6,996 bases of DNA from Flavobacteriales bacterium (GCA_027032855.1 JALVLX010000248.1:1-6996), one strand, 5' to 3'. Numbered from the stretch's first letter, positions 1-6,335 are shown. Program-made: numbers and translations. The notes: generated by a model from the letters alone, not told the origin.

Positions 1-2
1 AT

Positions 3-56
3 GTTGAAACAGAACGCTTAGCGACCTGCTACACAAATTATAAATCTGACATCTGA
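3..56 (+). CDS. Possible 3' end of an upstream plus-strand gene (partial)
   Basis: The frame starting at base 3 is open from the left edge and reads VETERLATCYTNYKSDI before a TGA at 54-56. The composition looks protein-like, and the gene would converge on hemD. With only 17 residues no family can be recognised, and a short open frame of this length can occur by chance. The other two forward frames stop earlier (TGA at 5-7, TAG at 19-21). The stop lies inside the tandem repeat at 44-81. The call is tentative; the sequence left of the window would settle it. Confidence 0.25.
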   Translation, partial: VETERLATCYTNYKSDI

Positions 57-81
57 CATCGAAAATCTGACATCGAAAATC
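44..81. repeat. Short tandem repeat, 14-bp unit ATCTGACATCGAAA
   Basis: Two perfect adjacent copies of ATCTGACATCGAAA lie at 51-64 and 65-78. They are preceded by a half copy, ATCTGAC (44-50), and followed by ATC (79-81). The array fills the gap between the possible plus-strand gene end and the hemD stop codon at 89. Nothing in it looks like a promoter or terminator. It is most simply a slippage-generated intergenic array. Confidence 0.85.
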
Positions 82-88
82 AATAATA

Positions 89-865
89 TCAACGTCCTTT
101 ATTAACTTCTCTGATATATTTTTGCAGCGCCATGGTCATGGACGGTGTTTCAGGTGTCGGTGCCATGATGTCGATACGTAAACCTTTATCTTTGGCTGCT
201 TTTATGGTTGATTTTCCATAGACGGCTATTCGTGTGTCGTTTTGTTCAAAATCAGGGAAATTGTGATACAAAGATTCGATACCAGAAGGGCTATAGAAAA
301 CCAAAATGTCGTAATAAACATCTTTCAAATCAGATAAATCACTGATACATGTTTTGAAGAATGTAGCTGATTTCCAGTTAATTCCAATTTCATTTAAGGC
401 TTTAGGAATCTCAGGTTTGAGTTTGTCAGATGAGGGTAACAAAAACTTACCTTCCGGATTTTTTTTGATGATGTTGGCTAAATCCTTAATAGATTTGTCA
501 CCATAAGAAATCTTACGTTTACGATAAACTATATAACGTTGTAAGTACAAAGCAATGGCTTCGGACTGGCAATAATACCGCATAGTGTTGGGTACCGTAT
601 AGCGCATTTCTTCTGCTAACCGGAAAAAATGATCTACGGCATTACGACTCGTAAAGATAATGGCATTATAGTCAGGTAAAGCAATTTTTTGTTTTCTGAT
701 ATCTCTTGCAGTAGCCCCTTCGACATGAATAAAAGGTCTGAAATCGATTTTAACCTTTTCATTTTGAGCCAATGCAATAAACGGAGAATTTTCTGAAGTC
801 GGTTCGGGCTGTGATACTAAAATAGTCTTGACTTTCTTCTTTTTTAGGACTGTTTTTTCACTCAT
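89..865 (-). CDS. hemD: Uroporphyrinogen-III synthase (HemD)
   Basis: A 258-residue cytosolic protein that closes and isomerises hydroxymethylbilane to uroporphyrinogen III in the tetrapyrrole (haem) pathway. HemD proteins are poorly conserved, so the call rests on the pattern of short motifs. These are an N-terminal strand ending in VSQPEP (about residues 17-22), FTSRNAVDHFF at about 71-81, FYSPSGIESL at about 190-199, then YGKSTIKAAKDKGL and the C-terminal APTPETPSM (about 235-243). The length suits the family. An in-frame ATG at 925 would add 20 residues. The start at 865 is preferred because its ATG overlaps the stop of the upstream DUF4271 gene as ATGA, the usual arrangement for translational coupling, and because the extension lacks the family's appearance. 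It is the second gene of a two-gene operon. Confidence 0.9.
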   Translation of the reverse strand: MSEKTVLKKKKVKTILVSQPEPTSENSPFIALAQNEKVKIDFRPFIHVEGATARDIRKQKIALPDYNAIIFTSRNAVDHFFRLAEEMRYTVPNTMRYYCQSEAIALYLQRYIVYRKRKISYGDKSIKDLANIIKKNPEGKFLLPSSDKLKPEIPKALNEIGINWKSATFFKTCISDLSDLKDVYYDILVFYSPSGIESLYHNFPDFEQNDTRIAVYGKSTIKAAKDKGLRIDIMAPTPETPSMTMALQKYIREVNKGR

Positions 866-1527
866 ATAATTTGAAAAATTATCCAACCGTTTACTAAAAT
901 GAACGGTAGAATTTCTGATAGGCAAAGATACAAAATAATTTGATAAGTCTTAAGTTCCGTGTGTTTGCGTAAACTAATATAAATGTTTGTCCAGGCTCCT
1001 AAAATCCAAATAATTGATATACTAATAATTAGGTATAAAAATATGGATGATTGATAGGGAAAATAATGGATTAAAAAGCTGAAAAAAAACAGATAAAAAA
1101 TGGTGTAATTCTCGTAAGTTGTTCTTACAAATCGGATTTTGTTTAAAAAATTGCTCTTTTTTATTAAAAGAACAAAAATGATTTCCAATAAGAATTTTAA
1201 CACAAAATAACCGGTAACAATCAATAGTAAAAGACGCCAATTTATGTTACGGATTGATAAATCGTGATTTGCAAGAGCCAATTTCAAAATCGATATAATG
1301 TATAATGTATAAGTTAGGATTTTAAACAACCCGGTATTGATGTTGTATGACGAAAAAATATGCTTTGATTGCGATTCATATTCAAAAAGATAAACATTTG
1401 GTCTTGATATATTTAAACTTAAACGTTTGTTGAACCATAATTTGGTAAAAGTCAACAGCAAACCGGCTATTGAAAACAATAAAATGAAAATATTTGGGTA
1501 AAATTCCGGTTTTAAAATTTCTTTCAT
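862..1527 (-). CDS. DUF4271 integral membrane protein
   Basis: A 221-residue inner-membrane protein of unknown function. About six hydrophobic segments are visible, at roughly residues 12-30, 68-86, 98-122, 141-157, 162-184 and 195-220. A polar stretch with SRPNVYLFEY lies between the first two. The last segment carries YLCLSEILPFILVNGW, which resembles the C-terminal signature of DUF4271, a Bacteroidota family typically encoded beside hemD. Here the stop codon TGA (864-862) overlaps the hemD ATG, so the two are probably translated from one mRNA. No catalytic motif is seen, and a role in tetrapyrrole synthesis is only inferred from context. A TAnnTTTG-type promoter element lies about 53 bp upstream of the start. 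Confidence 0.85.
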   Translation of the reverse strand: MKEILKPEFYPNIFILLFSIAGLLLTFTKLWFNKRLSLNISRPNVYLFEYESQSKHIFSSYNINTGLFKILTYTLYIISILKLALANHDLSIRNINWRLLLLIVTGYFVLKFLLEIIFVLLIKKSNFLNKIRFVRTTYENYTIFYLFFFSFLIHYFPYQSSIFLYLIISISIIWILGAWTNIYISLRKHTELKTYQIILYLCLSEILPFILVNGWIIFQII

Positions 1528-1579
1528 TTCAGGTACTTTTCTTTATTAAGTTGTGTAACGTAAAAACCTAAACGTTTGA

Positions 1580-1587
1580 CAAAGATA
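1580..1587 (-). promoter_or_regulatory. Promoter -7 element for DUF4271-hemD
   Basis: Read on the minus strand, this is TATCTTTG, a full match to the Bacteroidota -7 element TAnnTTTG. It implies a transcript start near 1573 and a leader of about 46 nt before the DUF4271 ATG. No TTG lies at the usual 17-23 bp upstream spacing: minus-strand TTGs sit 11 and 27 bp away. The -33 half is therefore weak or absent. Confidence 0.5.
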
Positions 1588-1821
1588 AGTTTCTTTTTCA
1601 ATAGTCTAGGTTTTCAACTTTAATTTTGATGCAAAAGTTAAAATTTTGAAAATAGAAAGATAAAGTTTAAATGGAATTATTTGTTTGGATTATATTTATC
1701 CTTAATTTTCAAATTGTTGTTTTGAAATGTGATTTTAGACGAAAATATACGTTTTTAAAGTAAAAGTTCGGAAAAATTAGAACGATTTTTGTAAAAAAAG
1801 TTGTTTTAAAAAATCAAAAAA

Positions 1822-1884
1822 ATGTCGTTCATGGTCCATTTTATGTCGTTCACAAACTAAATCATGTCGTTCACAAAAAAATTA
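1822..1884 (+). promoter_or_regulatory. Three direct repeats ATGTCGTTCA, 21-bp period: likely activator sites
   Basis: ATGTCGTTCA occurs at 1822-1831, 1843-1852 and 1864-1873, with exactly 21 bp from start to start. The second and third copies match further, as ATGTCGTTCACAAA. A 21-bp period puts all copies on one face of the helix. Direct repeats of about 9-10 bp with this period are the known binding arrangement of LytTR-domain regulators such as AgrA, PlnC and YpdB, and the CGTTCAY core resembles their sites. The third copy ends about 47 bp before the predicted transcript start, a plausible position for an activator. The repeat is seen directly; the LytTR assignment is inferred. Confidence 0.65.
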
Positions 1885-1887
1885 ACA

Positions 1888-1914
1888 TTTGTAAAGAAAC
1901 TTATGTTACCTTTG
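1888..1914 (+). promoter_or_regulatory. Plus-strand promoter with TAnnTTTG element
   Basis: TACCTTTG at 1907-1914 is a full match to the Bacteroidota -7 element. TTTG at 1888-1891 could serve as the -33 element, but the gap of 15 bp is shorter than the usual 17-23. A weak basal promoter of this kind would fit dependence on an activator bound at the phased repeats immediately upstream. The predicted start is near 1921. Confidence 0.6.
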
Positions 1915-1920
1915 TGGTAG

Positions 1921-2015
1921 AAATAAGAGGAAAGTAGTTTTTTTCATATTTCATTGTTTTATTTGTGTTGTTAATTGAGTTAAGCTATTCATTCATTTGA
2001 ATAGCTTTTCTTTTT
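1921..2015 (+). ncRNA. Putative small RNA of about 95 nt, no known family
   Basis: A promoter with upstream phased repeats and an intrinsic terminator bracket about 95 nt on the plus strand. The segment has no ATG at all. The longest frame from GTG or TTG that ends before the terminator is about 11 codons, so a protein product is unlikely. The body is U-rich, with an AGAGGAAAG stretch near the 5' end. The last 31 nt overlap the 3' end of the ostA gene on the opposite strand, so the transcript is antisense to that mRNA tail and could pair with it. The boundaries are predictions. An alternative is that this is the remnant leader of a lost gene. Confidence 0.45.
1982..2015 (+). terminator. Intrinsic terminator of the plus-strand unit
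   Basis: A perfect 10-bp stem, AAGCTATTCA (1982-1991) with TGAATAGCTT (1998-2007), encloses a 6-nt loop and is followed by TTCTTTTT (2008-2015). The T-tract lies only on the plus-strand side. On the minus strand the same hairpin is followed by AACTCAATT, so it is a poor terminator for ostA, whose stop codon (1987-1985) lies within the stem. Confidence 0.75.
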
Positions 2016-3610
2016 ACAGGTATTTTATGTTTTTCATCAATAGCTTCCGGCAGGTTTGTAGGCTGTTGTTTGGTTTCTGCTTGATACAACAATATTTGTT
2101 CACCTATAATATCTTCTTTGGTTTTTATTTGTTCATCACCACGCCAATTAAAACCTTTAAAATACTGTTCTTGCTTGATGAAATCTTTGTAGGGGTAAAC
2201 AATACCGTCGGTTTTGTTGTAAAGTCTAAGAATTCCAATTTCACCATTATCAAATTCGATATGAATACGGCTTGATTTATCTTTTTCAACACCGGTTAAG
2301 GTGCTGTCTTCTTCTCTTACAAAATAAATGATTTCGGTATTACCGTAGATGTCAATTGTTTTTAATGTGTTTTTTTCAAATTTTCCCAGCAATTTTTTGC
2401 CTTTTATTTGGTTATAACCGGCACTGTCTTTTTGAATAATAAACACATTTTTGGGAATAATCAACGAATCTAGCCGGTTCAAAGAATCGTTTTGAATTAA
2501 AATTTTTTCTCCGGTAATTTGACTTCTGCCACTCCAAGCAACCGGACGTCTTAAGAGTTTCATCAATTTGGTGGCGCCGTTTCTGTAAAGAGAGTCAGAT
2601 TTTCCAGAAAAATCCTGAGAGAAAAAGCGGACATCCGTATAGCCCCATAGACGGCGTTCTTTTTCTTTCCCTGCCGCTACAAATTGTTTGGCTCTGATAA
2701 ATAGGGTGTCTTTGTCGGACACAGACACCACCAAAGGTTTTTGGTTGACACGTGTGGAGTCCAATTTAATCCAACGCCGGGCGTAACCGGTAAAAATCCA
2801 AGTTTTATTGACCGAATCATGTAAGACTACATTTTTTGATGCCGTAGCGTATTCTTTGATGCGGTCGTAGTACAGACTGTCCCCTTTTATGGTTGAATGA
2901 CGGTGTTTAATAAAGGCATTTTTAACAAACCATGATACTTTTTTTTGCGAATCATAGTGCCCTTTTTCAGCATAAATAAAACTTTCTTTGTTATAAATTT
3001 TGGTAGGGCCGTAAAAATTTGAAATCCCGGATTCAGTAAAATAGTCCAACTGGTACGAGTCGAGTTGGTAATCGGGATTATCAATATGTACATTGTGAAT
3101 AAAACGGAAACGTTTTTCATTTAAAAAATACTTTCCTACCTTACTTTTTAGAGTGTTAACGCTGTCCACAATTGTACCGCCTGAAGTGTAATAAGATTCT
3201 TGCTTTTTGCGGTCAAAATACAGCGTATCGGTGGTCAAATGCATTTTAGCATCTTCAAGCCGGACATTGTCATAAGCTTCGGCAAAACTGGTATTACCGT
3301 CATATTTTAAGTAGCCGGCATTCATGTGAATGGTGTCACCTTGTTCCATCCGGACGTTGCCTACAGCAATAGCAGAATTTTCAGCTTTGTCAACTATGGC
3401 TTTGTCACAAAACAGAAAAGCACCGTTGTGACTAATTTTAACATCACCGGACAGCAATTGTTTGCCCGGATATTTGGCACTGGTTGTAGCGTGGTCGGCG
3501 TATAAAATTTGGATATAACCGGACAAGGAATCGGACTTTTGTTGTGCCGTTAAACTTGTTATGACCAGAAAAAAGAGTAGAAAAAAACTATTTTTTGAAT
3601 AAAGCGGCAT
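1985..3610 (-). CDS. OstA/LptA-like periplasmic LPS transport protein
   Basis: A 541-residue secreted protein of the OstA-like family of Bacteroidota. Relatives of LptA form the periplasmic beta-jellyroll bridge that carries lipopolysaccharide from inner to outer membrane. The N-terminus is a signal peptide (hydrophobic core about residues 9-20, likely cut near SLTA/QQ), and no lipobox Cys is seen. The mature part shows LptA-type strand repeats: LLSGDVKISHNG and AVGNVRMEQGDTI early, then TDTLYFDR (about 127-134) and GDSLYYDR (about 243-250), and a C-terminal FKGFNWRGDEQIKT. At this length it is about three times E. coli LptA, as is usual for the phylum. The ATG at 3610 is preferred over a TTG at 3619. 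Either start lies inside the upstream DUF2807 gene, giving a 23-bp overlap with the ATG. It is the last gene of the kdsA operon. Confidence 0.85.
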   Translation of the reverse strand: MPLYSKNSFFLLFFLVITSLTAQQKSDSLSGYIQILYADHATTSAKYPGKQLLSGDVKISHNGAFLFCDKAIVDKAENSAIAVGNVRMEQGDTIHMNAGYLKYDGNTSFAEAYDNVRLEDAKMHLTTDTLYFDRKKQESYYTSGGTIVDSVNTLKSKVGKYFLNEKRFRFIHNVHIDNPDYQLDSYQLDYFTESGISNFYGPTKIYNKESFIYAEKGHYDSQKKVSWFVKNAFIKHRHSTIKGDSLYYDRIKEYATASKNVVLHDSVNKTWIFTGYARRWIKLDSTRVNQKPLVVSVSDKDTLFIRAKQFVAAGKEKERRLWGYTDVRFFSQDFSGKSDSLYRNGATKLMKLLRRPVAWSGRSQITGEKILIQNDSLNRLDSLIIPKNVFIIQKDSAGYNQIKGKKLLGKFEKNTLKTIDIYGNTEIIYFVREEDSTLTGVEKDKSSRIHIEFDNGEIGILRLYNKTDGIVYPYKDFIKQEQYFKGFNWRGDEQIKTKEDIIGEQILLYQAETKQQPTNLPEAIDEKHKIPVKRKAIQMNE

Positions 3611-4418
3611 TCCCTTCAAAAGATTTTAATTTAATTTCGGGTGAGCCATAAAGATAAGTCTCTGTTTTACCCGAAAGATGCATGATTATTTGATTTGTAA
3701 CATTGAGCGTAATATTTGCTTTATCAAAAGCAGAAAGTTTTGCTTCTTTGGTAACAAATTTTTCAGCTTTTACTTTTGTTTTTTCTCCTGCTTTGAGTTC
3801 TAATTGGTCAGTGTTTCCTTCCAGTTCACAGTTGGCGGATTTGTCAATTTCAATAATCGTCGTTTTGGTATCAACATTGCCTTCCAGACCGGCATTTCCG
3901 GAAAGTTTAATTGATATTTTTGGGGTATTAATTTCCAATTTTAAATCTGATTTGTCAGTTGCGGTTAATTCAAAATTATCTTTGACATGCAACTTGAGAT
4001 CGGCTTCTGCTTTGTTGAAAGTTTCAATGTGTAAGTCTTTGAATTTTAATTTGTCATCATTGAAAATTTGACCTTTTTCTATTAGCTTAATTTTGTTAAA
4101 CTCTTCCGGAACAAAAACGGTAATGCGCAAGCGTTTTTTCTTCACAATCTCCATTGATGTCCAAAACCGGAGGACATTGTCTTCTACAACAAAATGTATA
4201 ATGTCAAAAAGGTTGTCATCGGTTTCTATTACAATAAGAGGGTTATCGGTTGCTTTTTGCAATTTAACTTTAAATTTTTCTCCAACTTCAATAGTGGAAA
4301 ATGATGCCACCGGAAATTTTTTAATTAAAACTTCCCGGTTACCTTTAACTTTCTCTTTCTTTTGAGCATTGACTGACAACGAAATGATTGCCAGTAAGAT
4401 AAGTGCTATTTTTTTCAT
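3588..4418 (-). CDS. Secreted DUF2807 (GIN-domain) protein
   Basis: A 276-residue exported protein. Residues 1-18 form a clear signal peptide (MKKIALILLAIISLSVNAQ). The rest is a beta-rich repeat of the DUF2807 type, annotated elsewhere as an auto-transporter adhesin head GIN domain. It opens with FSTIEVGEKFKVKLQKA, followed by ETDDNLFDIIHFVVEDNVLRF, and many alternating short strands form a predicted right-handed beta-helix. Typical family endings such as LSGKTETYLYGSPEIK are present. The function of the family is unknown, and no enzyme motif is seen. It starts 40 bp after the kdsA stop and its 3' end overlaps the ostA gene by 23 bp, so the three are probably co-transcribed. A cell-envelope role is inferred from the signal peptide and this context. 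Confidence 0.85.
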   Translation of the reverse strand: MKKIALILLAIISLSVNAQKKEKVKGNREVLIKKFPVASFSTIEVGEKFKVKLQKATDNPLIVIETDDNLFDIIHFVVEDNVLRFWTSMEIVKKKRLRITVFVPEEFNKIKLIEKGQIFNDDKLKFKDLHIETFNKAEADLKLHVKDNFELTATDKSDLKLEINTPKISIKLSGNAGLEGNVDTKTTIIEIDKSANCELEGNTDQLELKAGEKTKVKAEKFVTKEAKLSAFDKANITLNVTNQIIMHLSGKTETYLYGSPEIKLKSFEGNAALFKK

Positions 4419-4458
4419 AATGTTTTTATTTAATTCGTTTGCAAATATTGAGCCAAAA

Positions 4459-5271
4459 TTAAATATTTAATTCGTTAATAGTTATAAGTTTGTTGAGCAA
4501 ATTATCGAGTTTGTCTAATGGTAACATATTGGCGCCATCTGATTTTGCAGTAGCGGGGTCAAAATGTGTTTCCAGAAAAATGCCGTCAACACCGACAGCC
4601 ATTCCGGCTTTGGCTATGGTTTCTATCAATTCGGGACGTCCGCCGGTAACACCGCTTGCCTGATTGGGCTGTTGCAACGAGTGGGTGATGTCAAGTATCA
4701 CCGGGGCAAATTTTTGCATGGCGGGGATACCTCTGAAATCAACAATCAAATCGCCGTATCCAAACATGGTGCCACGCTCTGTAACGGTAACTTGTGTGTT
4801 GCCGGACTGCACGACTTTGTCAACGGCAAAACGCATGCTTTCCGGACTCATAAATTGTCCTTTTTTCAAGTTAACCACCTTGCCGGTTTTGGCGGCGGCT
4901 ACAACCAAATCGGTTTGACGTACCAAAAATGCCGGTATCTGCAGCACATCAACATATTGTGCCGCCATTTCGGCATCAGAGGGCAGATGAATATCCGTAA
5001 CAACCGGAATATCAAAGTTTTTGCCGACTTTTTCAAGAATTTTCAAAGCTTTTTCGTCGCCAATGCCCGTAAAACTATCCAATCGTGAGCGGTTTGCTTT
5101 TTTAAAACTGCCTTTAAAAATGTAAGGAATTTTGTATTTGCAGGTTAATTTGACGATATGTTCGGCAATCCGCATTGCCATATCTTCACCTTCAATGGCA
5201 CAAGGGCCGGCTAATAAGAAAAAATGTTGCGAATCTGTGTGTTTTATTTTGGGAATTAAATCCAAATTCAT
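4459..5271 (-). CDS. kdsA: 3-deoxy-8-phosphooctulonate synthase (KDO-8-P synthase)
   Basis: A 270-residue cytosolic enzyme that condenses phosphoenolpyruvate with arabinose 5-phosphate to give Kdo 8-phosphate, the precursor of the inner-core sugar of lipopolysaccharide. Family motifs run the full length: LLAGPCAIEG (19-28), FKGSFKKANRSR (52-63), VTDIHLP (91-97), LQIPAFLVRQTDL (110-122), NLKKGQFMSP (134-143), DITHSLQQPN (194-203) and FLETHFDPATAKSDG (232-246). Cys24 in AGPC, with His197, Glu234 and Asp245, matches the metal-ligand set of the metal-dependent class; the metal-independent E. coli type has Asn in place of the Cys. It is the first gene of the kdsA-DUF2807-ostA operon. Only 35 bp separate its start from the divergent gene at 5307, and no full TAnnTTTG match was found for it there. 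Confidence 0.97.
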   Translation of the reverse strand: MNLDLIPKIKHTDSQHFFLLAGPCAIEGEDMAMRIAEHIVKLTCKYKIPYIFKGSFKKANRSRLDSFTGIGDEKALKILEKVGKNFDIPVVTDIHLPSDAEMAAQYVDVLQIPAFLVRQTDLVVAAAKTGKVVNLKKGQFMSPESMRFAVDKVVQSGNTQVTVTERGTMFGYGDLIVDFRGIPAMQKFAPVILDITHSLQQPNQASGVTGGRPELIETIAKAGMAVGVDGIFLETHFDPATAKSDGANMLPLDKLDNLLNKLITINELNI

Positions 5272-5306
5272 ATATTTATCCGTTTAAATGATGCAGGTAT
5301 AAAAGT

Positions 5307-6335
5307 ATGAAAAATTTATCAATCACAGGAAAAATATTTTTAATCTTTAATTACATTGTAGCACTATGGTTGCTAGTGGCTTTTGTGACCCCTTATCTAC
5401 CGGTAGGTTTAATGTCTGTTTTGTCTTTTAACGCTCTGATTTTTCCATTGTTAGTGCTGGTAAATGTGTTGTTTGTTATTTTTTGGCTAATCAAACTTAA
5501 AAAATATGTGCTTGTTTCAGTATTGGTTTTGTTGATTAACTATGGCAACCTCAAAGCTTTATACCAATGGGGAGGTAAGCATCCTATTGACCCGAAAGGT
5601 TTTTCAATCATGAGTTACAATGTACGACTGTTCAATGCTTATCATTGGATTAGGAGGAAGGGCGTAAATGTAGATATTTCCAATTATTTGAAAGATCAAT
5701 TTCCCGAAATATTGGTTTTGCAGGAATATAAAAGAGATAAACAAACGGATTTTTCACAATATTCTTATAAACATATTGTCTTAAAAGGCAAGAGACGGAA
5801 AGCCGGCTTGGCAATTTATTCAAAATATAAAATCATTGCAAAAGGTAATTTGAATTTTAAAAACACTTACAATAATGCGATTTGGGCGGATATTGTCGTT
5901 AACAAAGATACTTTGAGAATATATAATGTACATCTGCAATCATATAAAGTGGTGAAACCGGAAAACTTGGTTGAGCAGGATAAGAAAGCGGTTGGTAATA
6001 AGTTTCGAAGAGTTTTTGAGAAACAATATCAACAAGCCGCGCTAGTTGCGCAACACGCGAATAAAAGTCTATATCCGGTAGTGGTTGCCGGCGATTTTAA
6101 CAACACGGCATTTTCTGCCTCCTACCATGTTTTAAAGGACGGGCGTAAAGATGCTTTTGTTGAAGCGGGTGAAGGATACGGTATGACTTGGCGTTACAAA
6201 TGGGTGCCGTTACGGATTGATTTTATTTTGCCTGACGAAAAAAGATTGCAGGTCTTACAATTTGAAACTTTAAACAACTTTAGATATTCGGACCATTATC
6301 CTATCAAAGCATTGTTGAAATTCAGAGAGCAATAG
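5307..6335 (+). CDS. Membrane-anchored endonuclease/exonuclease/phosphatase-family protein
   Basis: A 342-residue protein. Three hydrophobic segments (about residues 9-27, 42-62 and 66-82) anchor it in the inner membrane. A complete EEP catalytic domain follows from about residue 98. All active-site motifs are present: MSYNVR (Asn105), LVLQEY (Glu140), NVHLQS (His209), AGDFNN (Asp263, Asn265), RIDFIL (Asp305) and SDHYPI (Asp329, His330). Such domains cleave phosphodiester or phosphomonoester bonds with Mg2+ on nucleic acids, phosphoinositides or sphingomyelin. The substrate here cannot be told, though the membrane anchor favours a lipid or envelope substrate if the domain faces outward. It is transcribed away from kdsA. 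A weak -7-like TATTTTGG at 5245-5252 lies inside kdsA. No convincing terminator follows. Confidence 0.88.
   Translation: MKNLSITGKIFLIFNYIVALWLLVAFVTPYLPVGLMSVLSFNALIFPLLVLVNVLFVIFWLIKLKKYVLVSVLVLLINYGNLKALYQWGGKHPIDPKGFSIMSYNVRLFNAYHWIRRKGVNVDISNYLKDQFPEILVLQEYKRDKQTDFSQYSYKHIVLKGKRRKAGLAIYSKYKIIAKGNLNFKNTYNNAIWADIVVNKDTLRIYNVHLQSYKVVKPENLVEQDKKAVGNKFRRVFEKQYQQAALVAQHANKSLYPVVVAGDFNNTAFSASYHVLKDGRKDAFVEAGEGYGMTWRYKWVPLRIDFILPDEKRLQVLQFETLNNFRYSDHYPIKALLKFREQ

Larger units (their letters stand above)
1528..1984. other. Non-coding region between DUF4271-hemD and the ostA gene end
   Basis: This 457-bp stretch is very AT-rich and has no credible protein gene on either strand. On the minus side it holds the promoter of the DUF4271-hemD pair. 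On the plus side, from 1822 onward, it holds the phased repeats and promoter of a putative small RNA. Between about 1600 and 1820 there are only A/T runs, and no confident feature was found. Confidence 0.8.

Noticed and set aside
18..29. GCGACCTG at 21-28 resembling the REP-unit tail seen at 6639-6646
   Set aside because: Only eight bases match and there is no adjacent hairpin, so it is probably chance.
866..925. 20-residue N-terminal extension of hemD
   Set aside because: It would overlap DUF4271 by 64 bp, whereas the ATG at 865 gives the ATGA overlap and the normal family length.
1022..1240. Minus-strand frame of 72 codons
   Set aside because: It lies inside DUF4271 in another frame; the DUF4271 frame has the hydrophobic segments and family ending.
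1997..2275. Plus-strand frame of 92 codons starting at a TTG in the terminator loop and stem
   Set aside because: It is antisense to the ostA C-terminal region and begins within the terminator hairpin. The Phe-rich translation has no family character.
2887..3120. Minus-strand frame of 77 codons
   Set aside because: It overlaps ostA in another frame, with no start context or recognisable motif.
3703..4365. Two plus-strand open frames of 122 and 90 codons
   Set aside because: Both are antisense to the DUF2807 gene, which has a signal peptide and family pattern. The Ser/Leu-rich translations are typical of shadows of Lys/Glu-rich coding sequence.
4442..4449. AATATTTG on the minus strand as an internal promoter for DUF2807
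   Set aside because: It misses the first T of TAnnTTTG, lies only about 24 bp upstream of the start, and no -33 element is evident. Read-through from kdsA is simpler.
4564..5088. 174-codon open frame on the plus strand
   Set aside because: It lies entirely antisense to kdsA, whose motifs are complete. The open frame follows from kdsA codon use, and its translation resembles no known family.
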